From positions 77,250 through 141,249 of the forward strand of contig JAHLLB010000002.1 in the NCBI GenBank assembly GCA_020444425.1: a stretch of 64,000 nt of DNA, written 5' to 3'. This DNA is from a bacterium. Lineage in GTDB: Bacteria > Electryoneota > Electryoneia > Electryoneales > Electryoneaceae. The notes beneath the pieces were generated by a model that was not told where the DNA came from, ran no database searches, and saw only the letters and a program-made list of their open reading frames with translations. Below are positions 42,830 to 51,772 of this stretch, piece by piece (the first letter of the stretch is position 1; every line of letters starts with the position of its first letter). The position numbers and the translations under genes were made by a program.

Positions 42830-43466
42830 TCTTGCTCTGCTTGGACTGATTCTGATTGTGGGTGTCACCAGCTGCACGGAGAGTGTCGCCCCACCGCAGC
42901 CATTCACTGGCGAATCCATCGACAATTTGGATGAGATCCGTCGGTTTTACCCCATGGCGGAAGGGTCGATCTGGCGTTACAACGCTTCGGGTGACGTCAT
43001 ATTAGAGTACGAAATCGTCGAGATGGGCGAAAAGAATGGTGGCCCAACCGCGAATCTTGAAGTACTGGTTGAAGGGTCGATCTACAAGGAATACATGCGC
43101 TGGAGCGGTGAAAACCTGCTTTCTTCGGTGAGCGGGGATTTCACAAGCGAGTCGAAGGAGCTGGACGGACCGTTCTATGAAGGCGCTCGCTGGCGAAAGA
43201 CGGACCAGTCCAGCGGCGACTATGTGTTCTACATTGACAGCGAAATCCTCGATCTGCACTACTCGGTGTCTGTTCCTGCCGGTGAGTTTGAGAGCGTCCT
43301 GGTTCGAGAGGTGAGATACACCTTCAACCCGGTCTCAGGCGAAAGCTCCGACACAACCTACGTCTATTTCGTGCAGGACTATGGCATCGTGAAATGGGAT
43401 ATCGCCGGGTTGCTCTACGAGTTGACCGATTATCTCCCCGGAGATGGAGAAAACGGCGACGAGTGA
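42798..43466 (+). CDS. lipoprotein of unknown function
   Basis: A 222-aa predicted lipoprotein: signal peptide ending in GVTSC (Cys ~26), then a strand-rich body beginning DEIRRFYPMAEGSIWRYNASGDV. This FYPM..GS.WRY phrase is common in secreted proteins of unknown function from candidate phyla. It contains YVYFVQDYGIVKWDI near the C-terminus, reminiscent of extracellular beta-sandwich proteins. Start ATG at 42798 has AAGG upstream, overlapping add by 32 nt. Confidence 0.7.
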   Translation: MLSTARLSRSSLALLGLILIVGVTSCTESVAPPQPFTGESIDNLDEIRRFYPMAEGSIWRYNASGDVILEYEIVEMGEKNGGPTANLEVLVEGSIYKEYMRWSGENLLSSVSGDFTSESKELDGPFYEGARWRKTDQSSGDYVFYIDSEILDLHYSVSVPAGEFESVLVREVRYTFNPVSGESSDTTYVYFVQDYGIVKWDIAGLLYELTDYLPGDGENGDE

Positions 43467-43507
43467 GAGTACGCTGGGTAGCCAATCATTTGACAGGTGT
43501 GTTTCCG

Positions 43508-44185
43508 ATGGTCCGAACCCTCACGTTGATGCTTGTTCTCGCCGCAGTTGTGTGCGTGGTCCCGGCACACGCCGCACCCTTCTCCATCGCCCGTGTCCAT
43601 TATGATGGCGGCGGCGACTGGTACGGCGACCCATCCTCCCTGGTGAATCTGCAGGAGTATGTGCAACGGACTCTCGGGCTCGATGTCACCGACAAGGAAG
43701 TGACCGTTCGGCTCACCGACGACGACCTCTTTCGTCATCCCTACCTGTACATGACCGGGCATGGAAATGTTCGCTTCAGCAACGAAGAAGTGACGCGCCT
43801 GCGTGAGTATCTGCTTGGCGGCGGATTCATGCACGTGGACGACAACTACGGTCTCGACGACTCCTTCCGCCGTGAATTAAAAAAGGTCTTTCCCGACCGT
43901 GATCTGGTTGAGGTCCCTTTCGATCATCCGCTTTACAGCACCGTTTTCCCGTTCACCAATGGTCTGCCGAAGATCCACGAACACGACGGTGAACCGGCGC
44001 AGGGATTTGCAATCATCAACGATGGCCGCGTGGTACTGTTCTACAGCTTCCAGTGCGACCTTGGCGATGGTTGGGAAGATCTGGACGTCCACAACCTCAC
44101 GCCCGCGAAGCACGAAGCCGCGTTGAAGATGGGTGTGAACCTGATTGCGTACGCCTTGAGCGGCCAGCCGGAAGCGTTGCCGTAA
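43508..44185 (+). CDS. secreted DUF4159 protein
   Basis: A 225-aa protein with signal peptide (MVRTLTLMLVLAAVVCVVPAHA) and a DUF4159 domain filling the mature part: FSIARVHYDGGGDWYGDP, LTDDDLFRHPYLYMTGHGNV, LREYLLGGGFMHVDDNYG and FDHPLYSTVFPF. The fold resembles the glutamine-amidotransferase-like beta/alpha domain of proteins that accompany MoxR/vWA modules, but no such partners are next to it. It shares the plus strand with the preceding lipoprotein gene (41-nt gap). Start placed where the signal peptide begins. Confidence 0.82.
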   Translation: MVRTLTLMLVLAAVVCVVPAHAAPFSIARVHYDGGGDWYGDPSSLVNLQEYVQRTLGLDVTDKEVTVRLTDDDLFRHPYLYMTGHGNVRFSNEEVTRLREYLLGGGFMHVDDNYGLDDSFRRELKKVFPDRDLVEVPFDHPLYSTVFPFTNGLPKIHEHDGEPAQGFAIINDGRVVLFYSFQCDLGDGWEDLDVHNLTPAKHEAALKMGVNLIAYALSGQPEALP

Positions 44186-44190
44186 ACCTT

Positions 44191-44243
44191 CGGTAGCGAC
44201 TCTCCTCTCCTGATTGATTCCCGTTGTACCCGCCACGCTACCG
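44191..44243 (+). repeat. inverted repeat after the DUF4159 gene
   Basis: Perfect 8-bp arms cggtagcg (44191-44198) and cgctaccg (44236-44243) with a 37-nt loop lie just past the DUF4159 stop. May be a weak 3' structure; no T tract follows. Confidence 0.25.
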
Positions 44244-44288
44244 GTCTAGCTTGACGATTCGGCACGCCAAACACTACCGGGAGAATGC

Positions 44289-45020
44289 ATGGATTTGACA
44301 CGAAGCGAGATCGGCCTGGCGGTCAAGGACCTGGACGCTGAAATCGCCTTCTTCGAAAAGCTGGGGTTCAAAGCTTGTGAAAATCAGGCGGAGAATCCGG
44401 CCCCGCACCGGATCATGACCGATGGACGCCTCGTTCTCGGACTCTATCAGTTGGAATTTGAGGCACCCCTGGCTGGCTACTACTGCGAAGATATCGTCTG
44501 GGAGGTTCAGCAACTGCGCAAAGCAGGCATCGAGGTGATGGAATTCCCTGACGCTTCCGGCGGACTGGAAGCAGCCGTGGCGCAGAGTCCATCCGGCGTG
44601 CCCCTTTTCCTGCAGCCCGGATGGGTGTTCAAGCATCCGGAACGGGTCAAACCGTTCTCCCGCGCCGGTGTCTTCGGTGAGCTTGCAATTCCAGTTGCAG
44701 ACTATGATGCTGAAGCTGAATTCTGGATCAAGGCGGGTTTCGAATACCGTGGCGGGCCGTACACCGAACCGGAGCGCTGGGGAATCCTTGGCGACCCCTC
44801 CCTCTCCGTCGGCATTCATCAGACGGACAATTACGACAAGCCCGCGCTGACGTTCTTCTCGATGGAACAGAAGGATCTACTCTACGATCTCGCGGTGGAC
44901 GGAGCCGAGTTTCAGTGGACCACGCTGGACAAGGACCGCAATATTGTCAACGGTGCGTTGTTGACACCCAACGGCTACCTCGTCTTCCTCTTCACCGGCG
45001 ACCTCAGCGATTTCAAGTAA
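44289..45020 (+). CDS. two-domain VOC (glyoxalase/dioxygenase superfamily) protein
   Basis: A 243-aa protein made of two vicinal-oxygen-chelate modules (~1-120 and ~128-240). Each starts with the characteristic strand-helix (IGLAVKDLDAEIAFFEKLGFK; ELAIPVADYDAEAEFWIKAGFE). Histidine and glutamate positions that could bind a metal are few, so enzymatic activity is uncertain. Homologues include methylmalonyl-CoA epimerases, dioxygenases and resistance proteins; nothing here selects among them. It stands alone, convergent with the next minus-strand gene. Confidence 0.75.
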   Translation: MDLTRSEIGLAVKDLDAEIAFFEKLGFKACENQAENPAPHRIMTDGRLVLGLYQLEFEAPLAGYYCEDIVWEVQQLRKAGIEVMEFPDASGGLEAAVAQSPSGVPLFLQPGWVFKHPERVKPFSRAGVFGELAIPVADYDAEAEFWIKAGFEYRGGPYTEPERWGILGDPSLSVGIHQTDNYDKPALTFFSMEQKDLLYDLAVDGAEFQWTTLDKDRNIVNGALLTPNGYLVFLFTGDLSDFK

Positions 45021-45029
45021 GGTGCAACC

Positions 45030-45062
45030 AAAAAGCGGACGCTGAATCCACTCAGCGTCCGC
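45030..45062 (-). terminator. intrinsic terminator of the DUF4920-like lipoprotein gene
   Basis: A perfect 11-bp stem (gcggacgctga / tcagcgtccgc, arms 45035-45045 and 45052-45062) with a 6-nt loop is followed on the minus strand by five T residues. It lies in the 69-nt gap between convergent genes and could act on the plus strand too, but no T run follows there. Confidence 0.87.
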
Positions 45063-45089
45063 CGTACAGCAAGAAACCTGCAATCAGGT

Positions 45090-45578
45090 TCAGGCTTCAA
45101 TCCGCAATCCAGATGGCGAGAAGAAGTACTCCGGATTCGGGCAAACGTGATCCGGTTCTCCCTCTTCCATCTCATGCTCGTCGTGCTCGGCGGTAGCGTA
45201 CGGGTCGCGCAGCTGCAGCTTACCCTGGATGGTGACGTTGTGATCGACACAGTCTTCCGGGAAGATGAACGACTTGTCTGCGGTCTGAACGATCAGGCCT
45301 TCGCTGTCCGGACCACGATCCAACGAGATCCAGCAGCCGGAGCCGCCGCATCGACCGATGACCTTGCCGCTGATGACCACGGTCTTGTCGAGATAGTCCT
45401 CCGGGGCCGCCATCATGTCGTCGATGGATGTCACGTCAGCAATCGTGATTTCCTGGCCGACAGCCTTGCCGTCAGTCGCGTGTGTGTCTTCCGTCATCTC
45501 GGCGCTCTTCTCGCCCGTCGAGCAGGCGGCCAACGCCACAACCATGATTCCCAGTACAATCGTCTTCAGCAACTTCAT
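45090..45578 (-). CDS. DUF4920-like lipoprotein
   Basis: A 162-aa lipoprotein (signal peptide ending VVALAACS, Cys ~19) with an OB-fold-like region ~50-135: YLDKTVVISGKVIGRCGGSGCWISLDRG, FIFPEDCVDHNVTIQGKLQ. Two or more Cys positions (CGGSGC) and a His/Glu/Asp-rich segment (EHDEHEMEEGEPDH) may bind metal. The pattern agrees with DUF4920 proteins of Bacteroidetes-related genomes; their function is unknown. GGAGAG precedes the ATG. Ferritin-like and DinB genes lie upstream on the same strand. Confidence 0.65.
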   Translation of the reverse strand: MKLLKTIVLGIMVVALAACSTGEKSAEMTEDTHATDGKAVGQEITIADVTSIDDMMAAPEDYLDKTVVISGKVIGRCGGSGCWISLDRGPDSEGLIVQTADKSFIFPEDCVDHNVTIQGKLQLRDPYATAEHDEHEMEEGEPDHVCPNPEYFFSPSGLRIEA

Positions 45579-45630
45579 GCCACTCTCTCCGTAACTTCGT
45601 TCTACATGGACCCTATGTCCGCCCTCTGAT

Positions 45631-46158
45631 TCACCACACGTTGGGCATGCCGGGGCTCGTATCCTTCAATGTCTGCTCCAACCTGCGGTTGAGCAGGGTA
45701 ACATGACTCATCTCTTCCCTGATGATGCTGTCGACCTTCTTCTGGCCGAGGTCTTCCGGCATCAGAATCTTGATTCCGGAATAGAAGGCGATCGTGTCCT
45801 TCTCGAGCAGGATCGCGGTGCGCAGAATATCCGCCAGCGGTTCCTCACCCTTCAGTTGTCTTGACGGATCCCCTTCGACACCAAACACCTTGCCATGCAT
45901 CATCGCCTGCATGTACTGACCCGCTTCCCCCTGCGGATCGTACATACCATCACCGAATTCTTTCGCGGCGATCCGTTCACGCATGCGGATAAAGACGCGC
46001 TCGTGATCATCCTCCATCGCTGCCAATTCAAGCAGCATCTCGGTGGCGATATTGGCTTCGAAATTCTTCGCGGCGGTGCGGTAAAACCGGGCACCATTAC
46101 GTTCCATCTGCTCCGCCATTTCGAAGACTTCATCGATGTTGTAAATCTGGTCCGCCAT
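45631..46158 (-). CDS. ferritin-like (rubrerythrin-related) protein
   Basis: A 175-aa all-helical protein of the ferritin-like superfamily. Helix 1 has EVFEMAEQMERNGARFYRTAA and helix 2 EMLLELAAMEDDHERVFIRM, giving Glu and ExxH iron ligands; the second pair of helices has LLEKDTIAFYSGI and IIREEMSHVTLL (E..H). No C-terminal rubredoxin domain is present, unlike true rubrerythrin. Likely role: binding iron or reducing peroxide. GGAG stands 6 nt before the ATG. It is followed by the DUF4920-like lipoprotein after 52 nt. Confidence 0.82.
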   Translation of the reverse strand: MADQIYNIDEVFEMAEQMERNGARFYRTAAKNFEANIATEMLLELAAMEDDHERVFIRMRERIAAKEFGDGMYDPQGEAGQYMQAMMHGKVFGVEGDPSRQLKGEEPLADILRTAILLEKDTIAFYSGIKILMPEDLGQKKVDSIIREEMSHVTLLNRRLEQTLKDTSPGMPNVW

Positions 46159-46390
46159 GAATCGCTCCGCGCTGGGGAAAGAATTGTGTGTTCGTTCCGC
46201 GAAATATAACGCTCGTTGTTATGCTTTTCACACAACCGGGCTCGGCAAGCCGGTTTTGGTCGTGCGCAACTAAAGATGGGGACATCTGAACGGATCAAAC
46301 AACATCACTCGCAGGCATTGTTCAGGCTCAACATATGAACTTTCAACGAGCACGTTGCTTCAAACCGCTCAGTTGTCCCCGAGTCGTGGA

Positions 46391-46915
46391 TTACAATGTG
46401 TAGAAATGAAGATCAGCACCGGTTGCGGACCGGACCATGGTCACGATCTGCCCTGTGTGATAGCTGAAGTGTTCGACGACATGGATGCACGCGTTCAACG
46501 GTGTCGTATTGAACGACTGGATGATCACCGGCCGCAGCCAGTCTTCATCGGAACGCGCCTGAAGAATCACTTCACAGGCCTCGTCAACCGTCGCCTCCAA
46601 GGCGTTGAACAGCGTCCATTTGTCCGCGCCAGCGTTGGCAGCGAATTCCGCATCGCGATTGCGCCGGTCCTCTTCCCCGCCGAGACCATGGATCATCCAC
46701 TGACGGATGTTCCCTTCAAGGTGCAACAGCAGGTTGCCGATGCTGTTGACGCCGTCATTGGGTCGCTTCCAGATGAGGTCATCATCGGCAGTCGTCAACG
46801 CTTCCCGGATCCACGGCAGGTAGTAGCCCTGCAACTTGTTCACGAGCTCGGCGGGCAAAGCAGTCGCTACCTGGGTATGGCCGGTGACGGCTCGTTCGCC
46901 GGTACGTGACAGCAT
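46391..46915 (-). CDS. DinB-family four-helix protein
   Basis: A 174-aa DinB/YfiT-like metal-binding helical bundle. Expected metal histidines are in NLLLHLEGNIRQWM and in HVVEHFSYHTGQI (HxxxH). DinB relatives include bacillithiol and mycothiol S-transferases and maleylpyruvate isomerase; substrate unknown. GGAG lies 9 nt before the ATG. A 232-nt gap separates it from the ferritin-like gene. Confidence 0.82.
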   Translation of the reverse strand: MLSRTGERAVTGHTQVATALPAELVNKLQGYYLPWIREALTTADDDLIWKRPNDGVNSIGNLLLHLEGNIRQWMIHGLGGEEDRRNRDAEFAANAGADKWTLFNALEATVDEACEVILQARSDEDWLRPVIIQSFNTTPLNACIHVVEHFSYHTGQIVTMVRSATGADLHFYTL

Positions 46916-46933
46916 GAGCAGGATCTCCGTGGC

Positions 46934-46959
46934 AAAAACGCCCGCAGATGCGGGCGTTT
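46934..46959 (-). terminator. intrinsic terminator of the DUF1385 gene
   Basis: Perfect 11-bp arms (aaacgcccgca 46936-46946, tgcgggcgttt 46949-46959) with a 2-nt loop; on the minus strand the hairpin ends in a run of five T residues. It lies 10 nt beyond the DUF1385 stop, upstream of the DinB gene. Confidence 0.87.
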
Positions 46960-46969
46960 GATGGTCATC

Positions 46970-47974
46970 TCAGGCAGGTTGGACAACCAGCTGGTCGTCC
47001 GGAGTCTCGACGTAGGCCCGCGCCGGGCCTTCGTACGCTTCTTCTTCCTGCGACAGTGCTTCTTTCAACGAGTGCAGCGCGACTTCAACCTGGGTCTCGT
47101 CCGGTTCACGCGTGGTAATCCCCTGCAACCAGAACCCCGGTTTGACCAGCGGCTGCCACAGCTTCTCTTCCGAATGCTTTTCCACCAGGCGCAGCACTTC
47201 GTACGCCAGTCCAGCCACCAGCGGAATCGCGGGCAGGTGGATCAGCAGACGAGTGAAGATGTTGCTGAAATCGCCGACATAGTAGATCCAGGCAGCGTCG
47301 AAAAGCGCGAACCCGATCATCGTCAGCACCGCCGCCAGCAGCAGGAAACTCGTCCCGCAACGGGGGTGGAAACGGCTCTGCGCGCATGCGTTCGCCGTCT
47401 CCAACGCAAGCAACTTCTCCCACGCGAAGATCGACTTGTGCTCCGCCCCGTGGTACTGGAACACGCGCTTGATGTCAGGCAGCAGCGAGATGCCGTACAT
47501 GTACAGCAAGAGCAGCACGATGCGCAGCGATCCGGCGACTGCATGGAACAGGAAGGGATTCGACTCGACCGGAGTCGCTTCCGCAGCGGCGTACGGCACG
47601 AGCATGAACAGCCCAATGCCAAGCACGATCGACAGCGCGAACGTTATCACCATCTCGAACATCTGGCTCGCCTTGGACCGTTTCTTCTCCGAGTCGTCCG
47701 CGATCTCGGCGGACCACTTCAGAGCGTCCATGCCGATGCGCAACGCTTCAAACAGACCCACCGCACCCCGGATCACCGGCAGGCCGAAGATCTTGTTGCG
47801 TTTGGTGAGGCTGATAAACGGAGCACCGCGAGTGATGATCTCTCCCTCGGGATTGCGCACGGCGACCGCCACACGCCACGGGGAACGCATCATCACACCT
47901 TCAATCACGGCCTGGCCGCCCACCATCGGGCGCTTGCCGTTGCATGTTGCTCCGTTTTGCTTCCCGGAGCTCAC
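46970..47974 (-). CDS. DUF1385 (YqhQ-like) membrane protein
   Basis: A 334-aa polytopic protein of the DUF1385 family. It begins [26 protein letters not shown], has the [14 protein letters not shown] metal-like His motif, the [19 protein letters not shown] block, and four to five membrane segments. The family has a conserved genomic link to the ribosomal protein bL31 gene, seen here too (overlap of 4 nt). Function unknown. Confidence 0.88.
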   Translation of the reverse strand: MSSGKQNGATCNGKRPMVGGQAVIEGVMMRSPWRVAVAVRNPEGEIITRGAPFISLTKRNKIFGLPVIRGAVGLFEALRIGMDALKWSAEIADDSEKKRSKASQMFEMVITFALSIVLGIGLFMLVPYAAAEATPVESNPFLFHAVAGSLRIVLLLLYMYGISLLPDIKRVFQYHGAEHKSIFAWEKLLALETANACAQSRFHPRCGTSFLLLAAVLTMIGFALFDAAWIYYVGDFSNIFTRLLIHLPAIPLVAGLAYEVLRLVEKHSEEKLWQPLVKPGFWLQGITTREPDETQVEVALHSLKEALSQEEEAYEGPARAYVETPDDQLVVQPA

Positions 47975-48183
47975 GCGCCCTGCTTCATGCCATACTTGCG
48001 GTAGAACTTGTCAACACGGCCGGCGGTGTCAACCAGCTTCTGCTTGCCGGTAAAGAACGGATGGCAAGCGGAGCAGATTTCAACCTTGATCTCGCCCGGC
48101 TGGGTGCTGCGGGTATTCCACTCATCGCCACAGGCGCAGGACACCTTGACGTAATGGTACTTCGGGTGAATGCCGTCTTTCAT
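47971..48183 (-). CDS. rpmE: 50S ribosomal protein bL31 (zinc-binding C+ form)
   Basis: A 70-aa large-subunit protein that bridges subunits at the central protuberance. Sequence [46 protein letters not shown] is highly conserved, with CxC and CxxC cysteine pairs of the zinc-containing C+ type. The start ATG at 48183 is backed by AGGA 8 nt upstream and by family length; longer frames are unsupported. Confidence 0.96.
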   Translation of the reverse strand: MKDGIHPKYHYVKVSCACGDEWNTRSTQPGEIKVEICSACHPFFTGKQKLVDTAGRVDKFYRKYGMKQGA

Positions 48184-48253
48184 GGTACTATCCTGAAACA
48201 TGTTGTGAATACGAGAATCGAAAGGTACTAGGTCTTCCTGTACGAAACAAGCG

Positions 48254-48282
48254 ATGGTACAGGTTCGGGAGACTCGTCGCAA
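48254..48282 (-). promoter_or_regulatory. candidate promoter for rpmE
   Basis: Minus-strand TTGCGA (48282-48277) and TACCAT (48259-48254), spacer 17 nt, about 70 nt before rpmE. A second, weaker pair TTGTTT / TACCTT lies slightly nearer the gene. The region is the divergent intergenic with the MTH1187 gene. Confidence 0.35.
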
Positions 48283-48371
48283 ACCGTTTGTCTCGCCACC
48301 CTCTTGACCACTCGCGAAGCAGATCAGAGTTTCCACTCATCTGTAAGATACACTCAAACCCTGGAGGTTAC

Positions 48372-48671
48372 ATGGCCCTGTTAGCCATCAGTGTCGCGCC
48401 CGGCGGAACCGGCGGCACCAGCGTCAGCGACTATGTCGCCAAGGCAATTCAGGTCGCACGAGACGATGGACGCGTCAACGTCGAGCTCGGTCCGATGTTC
48501 AGCACGCTGGAAGGGTCGTTCGAGGATGTCTGGGATGTCGCGCGCAAGATGCACCAGTCTCTGGTCGATCAGGGCGCGCCACGGATCGCGACCGTGATCA
48601 AGATCGATGACCGGCGTGACAAGGAATCGACAATGGCCAGCAAACTGGATGCGGTGAACAGAAAGTTGTAG
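48372..48671 (+). CDS. MTH1187/YkoF family thiamine-binding protein
   Basis: A 99-aa protein of the MTH1187 (formerly DUF77) family: MALLAISVAPGGTGGTSVSDYVAKAI, GPMFSTLEGSFEDVWDVARKMHQ, RIATVIKIDDRRDKE. Members form ferredoxin-like tetramers; some bind thiamine or its pyrimidine. The ATG at 48372 follows GGAGG by 5 nt. It is a lone plus-strand gene between rpmE and the end of the nuo operon, with a shared terminator downstream. Confidence 0.88.
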   Translation: MALLAISVAPGGTGGTSVSDYVAKAIQVARDDGRVNVELGPMFSTLEGSFEDVWDVARKMHQSLVDQGAPRIATVIKIDDRRDKESTMASKLDAVNRKL

Positions 48672-48682
48672 GTCGTTGCAGA

Positions 48683-48722
48683 AAACGGGGACACTTGCGG
48701 AGTAAGCGTCCCCTCTATCTTC
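48683..48722. terminator. bidirectional terminator between the MTH1187 gene and the nuo operon
   Basis: A stem of six GC-rich pairs plus three more after a mismatch (ggggac 48687-48692 with gtcccc 48708-48713, ctt/aag inner). On the minus strand it is followed by GTTTTCTG and serves nuoN; on the plus strand by TCTATCTTCC. It lies between the two convergent 3' ends. Confidence 0.75.
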
Positions 48723-48742
48723 CAGCTACTTCCGTGCTTCCA

Positions 48743-48778
48743 ACTTTGTACTTATGTACTCTCGACTTTTTACTTCTG
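48743..48778. repeat. heptamer-period tract at the 3' end of the nuo operon
   Basis: ACT recurs at 48743, 48750, 48758, 48765 and 48772, giving spacings of 7, 8, 7, 7. The stretch is low in complexity and reads as ACTTTGT-ACTTATG(T)-ACTCTCG-ACTTTTT-ACTTCTG. It is related in pattern to tracts at 55684-55719 and 55790-55810 in the nuoH/I spacer. Confidence 0.6.
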
Positions 48779-48792
48779 TGCCGACTTGAGTT

Positions 48793-50259
48793 CTACAACA
48801 GCACCGTCACCGACCGAGTCGCGACTGCCAGCAGAGCGTCCGGGAAGAACCCGATCAGCAGCACGAGGATAACGCAGAAGATCACGATCGGCACCATTTC
48901 GCCGCTGAGGTTGAAGCCGGGTGTCTCACTCGCTTCGTCACGATCCTTGAGGAACATGAACACGATCAGCCGCAGGTAGTAATACACACTCACCGCGCTG
49001 TTCAGCACACCGATCACGGCCAGTCCGACGAATCCGCTCTTCACCGCCGCACTGAAGATGTAATACTTGCCGAAGAAGCCCGCTGTCGGCGGGATACCGG
49101 CCAACGCCAGCATGAACACCAGCATCGCCAGCGCCATCGCCGGTTTTCTGAACACGAGCCCCCGGTAATCCTCGAACGCGTACCCCTTCTCGTCGTTCTC
49201 GTTGCGGTTGACCGCAATCGCGACGAGGAACGCTCCGATGTTCATCAGGGCGTAAATCATCAGGTAGAACAGGATCGCGGCCGCGCCCATCTGGTCGAAC
49301 GTCAGCAGCGCGACTGCGAGGTAACCTGCATGCGTGATCGACGAGAACGCCAGCATGCGCTTGACGCTGTCCTGCCGCAGGGCGAGCAGGTTACCGAAGG
49401 TCATTGTGATCGCGGCGATGACCCACAGCACGGTCGTCCACGTCTCCGACATATCTCCGAAGGCGACGTAGAAGACGCGGAGGAACGCGGCAAACGCTGC
49501 CGCTTTCGGCGCGGTGGACATGAACGCGGTGACGGTGGTCGGTGCGCCTTCATACGCGTCCGGCGACCACCAGTGGAACGGAACCAGCGCAGCCTTGAAC
49601 GCGAACGCGACCAGGATCAACCCGGCGGATGCCCACGCCAGCATCGGAACGTTACCGGAGACGCCGCTCAGGTAGACCATGATGTCGACGATGTTGGTCG
49701 AGCCGACCACGCCGAACATCAGCGCGATACCGTACACGAAAAAGGCGGTGGTGAACGATCCGAGCAGGAAGTATTTGATCGCGCCTTCGTTGGACGCGTG
49801 CTTGTGGCGCGACATGCCGACCAGGGCGTAGAGACAGACGGACATCGTCTCAATGCCGAGGAACACGATCAGCAGATCCTGCGCCATCGCCATCAGCAGC
49901 ATCCCGAACAGGCTGAACACCAACAACAGGTAGTATTCCGCGATTCGGATGTTGAGGCTGCCGAGATAGGTTTCACTGACAGTGACAATCAGCAGCGTGA
50001 TGAAGGTCAGCACCAGCCGGAAAAACATGGTGAAGCCGTCAATCACAACCATCCCGCCGAACGCGGGACCGGTGTTTTCCCGGTTGAAGAATGTCGAGGC
50101 CAGGACAACAATCAGCCCGATGATGACGGTCCATTGAACGCCACGGGTACTCTTGCCCTTCGGAAGCATGACATCAACCAGAATCGCGGCGAGCGCGACA
50201 CCGATGAGGATCATCTCCGGCAGCAAGCGGCTGATTTGCATGGTGGCAACGTCGAACAT
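48793..50259 (-). CDS. nuoN: NADH-quinone oxidoreductase subunit N
   Basis: Antiporter-like proton-pumping subunit of complex I in the cytoplasmic membrane; 488 aa with about 14 helices. The Proton_antipo_M core includes the MSVCLYALVGMSRHK segment (conserved Glu upstream in FLGIETMSV), KAALVPFHWWSPDAYEGAP with the broken helix and Lys, and RQDSVKRMLAFSSITHAGY. GGGAGGAG precedes the ATG by 7 nt. It is the last gene of the operon, 18 nt after nuoM. Confidence 0.96.
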   Translation of the reverse strand: MFDVATMQISRLLPEMILIGVALAAILVDVMLPKGKSTRGVQWTVIIGLIVVLASTFFNRENTGPAFGGMVVIDGFTMFFRLVLTFITLLIVTVSETYLGSLNIRIAEYYLLLVFSLFGMLLMAMAQDLLIVFLGIETMSVCLYALVGMSRHKHASNEGAIKYFLLGSFTTAFFVYGIALMFGVVGSTNIVDIMVYLSGVSGNVPMLAWASAGLILVAFAFKAALVPFHWWSPDAYEGAPTTVTAFMSTAPKAAAFAAFLRVFYVAFGDMSETWTTVLWVIAAITMTFGNLLALRQDSVKRMLAFSSITHAGYLAVALLTFDQMGAAAILFYLMIYALMNIGAFLVAIAVNRNENDEKGYAFEDYRGLVFRKPAMALAMLVFMLALAGIPPTAGFFGKYYIFSAAVKSGFVGLAVIGVLNSAVSVYYYLRLIVFMFLKDRDEASETPGFNLSGEMVPIVIFCVILVLLIGFFPDALLAVATRSVTVLL

Positions 50260-50277
50260 GTCAGGCTCCTCCCGTCC

Positions 50278-51756
50278 TTAGCGGATGGTCTGTTCCAGGA
50301 AATGCTGGATCGAGACGGTGAACTTGGACAGGAATGTGTTTGGGTAAACACCAATCCAGACGATGAAGATCAAGAGCGGCACCAGTGTCGCCCATTCGCG
50401 CAGGTTCAGATCGGTCAGCGACTCGTTTTCCTTGTGCGTCATCGGACCGTAGAACACGCGTCGAATCATCCACAAAAGATAGATGGCGGCAAGAATGACC
50501 CCCGTGGCGGCAATGATTGCCCACACCGGGTGAGATTTGAACGCGCCAACCAGGATCAGAAATTCGCCGATGAACCCGTTCAGGCCCGGCATGCCGATGC
50601 TGGACAGGGCTACCATTGTGAAGACGGCAGCGTACCATGGCATCACCTTCGCAATGCCACCGTAGTCGGCGATCATGCGCGTATGGCGGCGGTCATAGAC
50701 AACGCCGACCAGGAGGAACAACGCGCCCGTTGACAGACCGTGGTTGACCATCTGAATCAACGCGCCGCTCACCGCCTGTGCGTTCAACGCAAACAGACCG
50801 AGCATGACAAAGCCCAAGTGGCTGACGGACGAATACGCCACCAGCTTCTTCATGTCCTTCTGGGCGATACTGACCATTGCGCCGTAGACGATACCGATCA
50901 CCGCCAACGCAATCATTACAGGCTTGAAGTGATCCACCCCATCGGGGAACATCGGCATCGCGAAACGGATGTAGCCATACGTCCCCATCTTCAGCAGCAC
51001 GCCGGCCAGAATGACGGATCCGGCAGTCGGCGCCTGGACGTGTGCATCCGGCAACCACGTGTGGAACGGGAACATCGGCACCTTGATCGCGAACGCAAGC
51101 GCGAAGGCGGCAAACAGCCACAGCTGCGCGTGTACATCGAAATGCGCGTACTGCACCAGCTGGGTGTAATCGAAGGTGTGACCAATTCCCGGGACGGTTG
51201 TGTTGAAATAGATCCACAGAATTGCGACCAGCATCAGCAGCGAGCCGACCATCGTGTAGATGAAGAACTTGACGGCCGCGTAGATTCGTTCCAATCCACC
51301 CCAGATCCCGATCAGGAAGTACATCGGGATCAGCATCACTTCCCAGAAGATGTAGAAGAGGAACAGGTCAAGGGCGAGAAATGCGCCCAGCATGCCTGTC
51401 TGCAACAGCAGGATGCTGATAAAATAACCCTTGAGGTGTTTCTGGATCGCACCACTGCCCAGGATCACAATCGGCCCAAGGAACGTCGTCAACAGCACCA
51501 GCAGCAGGCTGATGCCGTCCAGGCCGAGGTGGTAATTGATCCCGATGGATGGAATCCACGGCACCTTCTCAACGAATTGAAACGCCGCGCTGCTCGCATC
51601 AAATGCCCAGAACAGGGGCAGACTGACGATAAACCCGATCAGCATCACCACGAACGAGAACCCACGGATCAACGCGGATTTGGATGCCGGTACGAGAATC
51701 AGCAGCAGCGCCCCGAGCAGCGGGATGAATACGATGCTGGTTAACCACAAGGACAT
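50278..51756 (-). CDS. nuoM: NADH-quinone oxidoreductase subunit M
   Basis: Second antiporter-like subunit; 492 aa. The motifs INYHLGLDGISLLLVLLTTF, FYIFWEVMLIPMYFLIGIWGG (with conserved Glu), KVPMFPFHTWLPDAHVQAPT and AYSSVSHLGFVMLG are all typical of NuoM. The ATG at 51756 is preferred because GGGAG lies 7 nt upstream. The upstream spacer to nuoL is 224 nt and carries repeats. Confidence 0.96.
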   Translation of the reverse strand: MSLWLTSIVFIPLLGALLLILVPASKSALIRGFSFVVMLIGFIVSLPLFWAFDASSAAFQFVEKVPWIPSIGINYHLGLDGISLLLVLLTTFLGPIVILGSGAIQKHLKGYFISILLLQTGMLGAFLALDLFLFYIFWEVMLIPMYFLIGIWGGLERIYAAVKFFIYTMVGSLLMLVAILWIYFNTTVPGIGHTFDYTQLVQYAHFDVHAQLWLFAAFALAFAIKVPMFPFHTWLPDAHVQAPTAGSVILAGVLLKMGTYGYIRFAMPMFPDGVDHFKPVMIALAVIGIVYGAMVSIAQKDMKKLVAYSSVSHLGFVMLGLFALNAQAVSGALIQMVNHGLSTGALFLLVGVVYDRRHTRMIADYGGIAKVMPWYAAVFTMVALSSIGMPGLNGFIGEFLILVGAFKSHPVWAIIAATGVILAAIYLLWMIRRVFYGPMTHKENESLTDLNLREWATLVPLLIFIVWIGVYPNTFLSKFTVSIQHFLEQTIR

Positions 51757-51772
51757 TGCGGTCTCCCTCAAA

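Noticed and set aside
46203-46235. TATATT as a promoter of the ferritin-like gene with an iron-regulator box
   Set aside because: No acceptable -35 hexamer at 16-18 nt, and the 5-bp inverted repeat ataac/gttat is too short to call a Fur or PerR site.
46958-48004. A 348-codon plus-strand frame opposite the DUF1385 gene
   Set aside because: Antisense to a recognisable membrane protein coupled to bL31.
49330-51744. Plus-strand frames of 334-467 codons opposite nuoN and nuoM
   Set aside because: Antisense to membrane subunits; the high Gln/His/Arg content is what hydrophobic codons give on the other strand.
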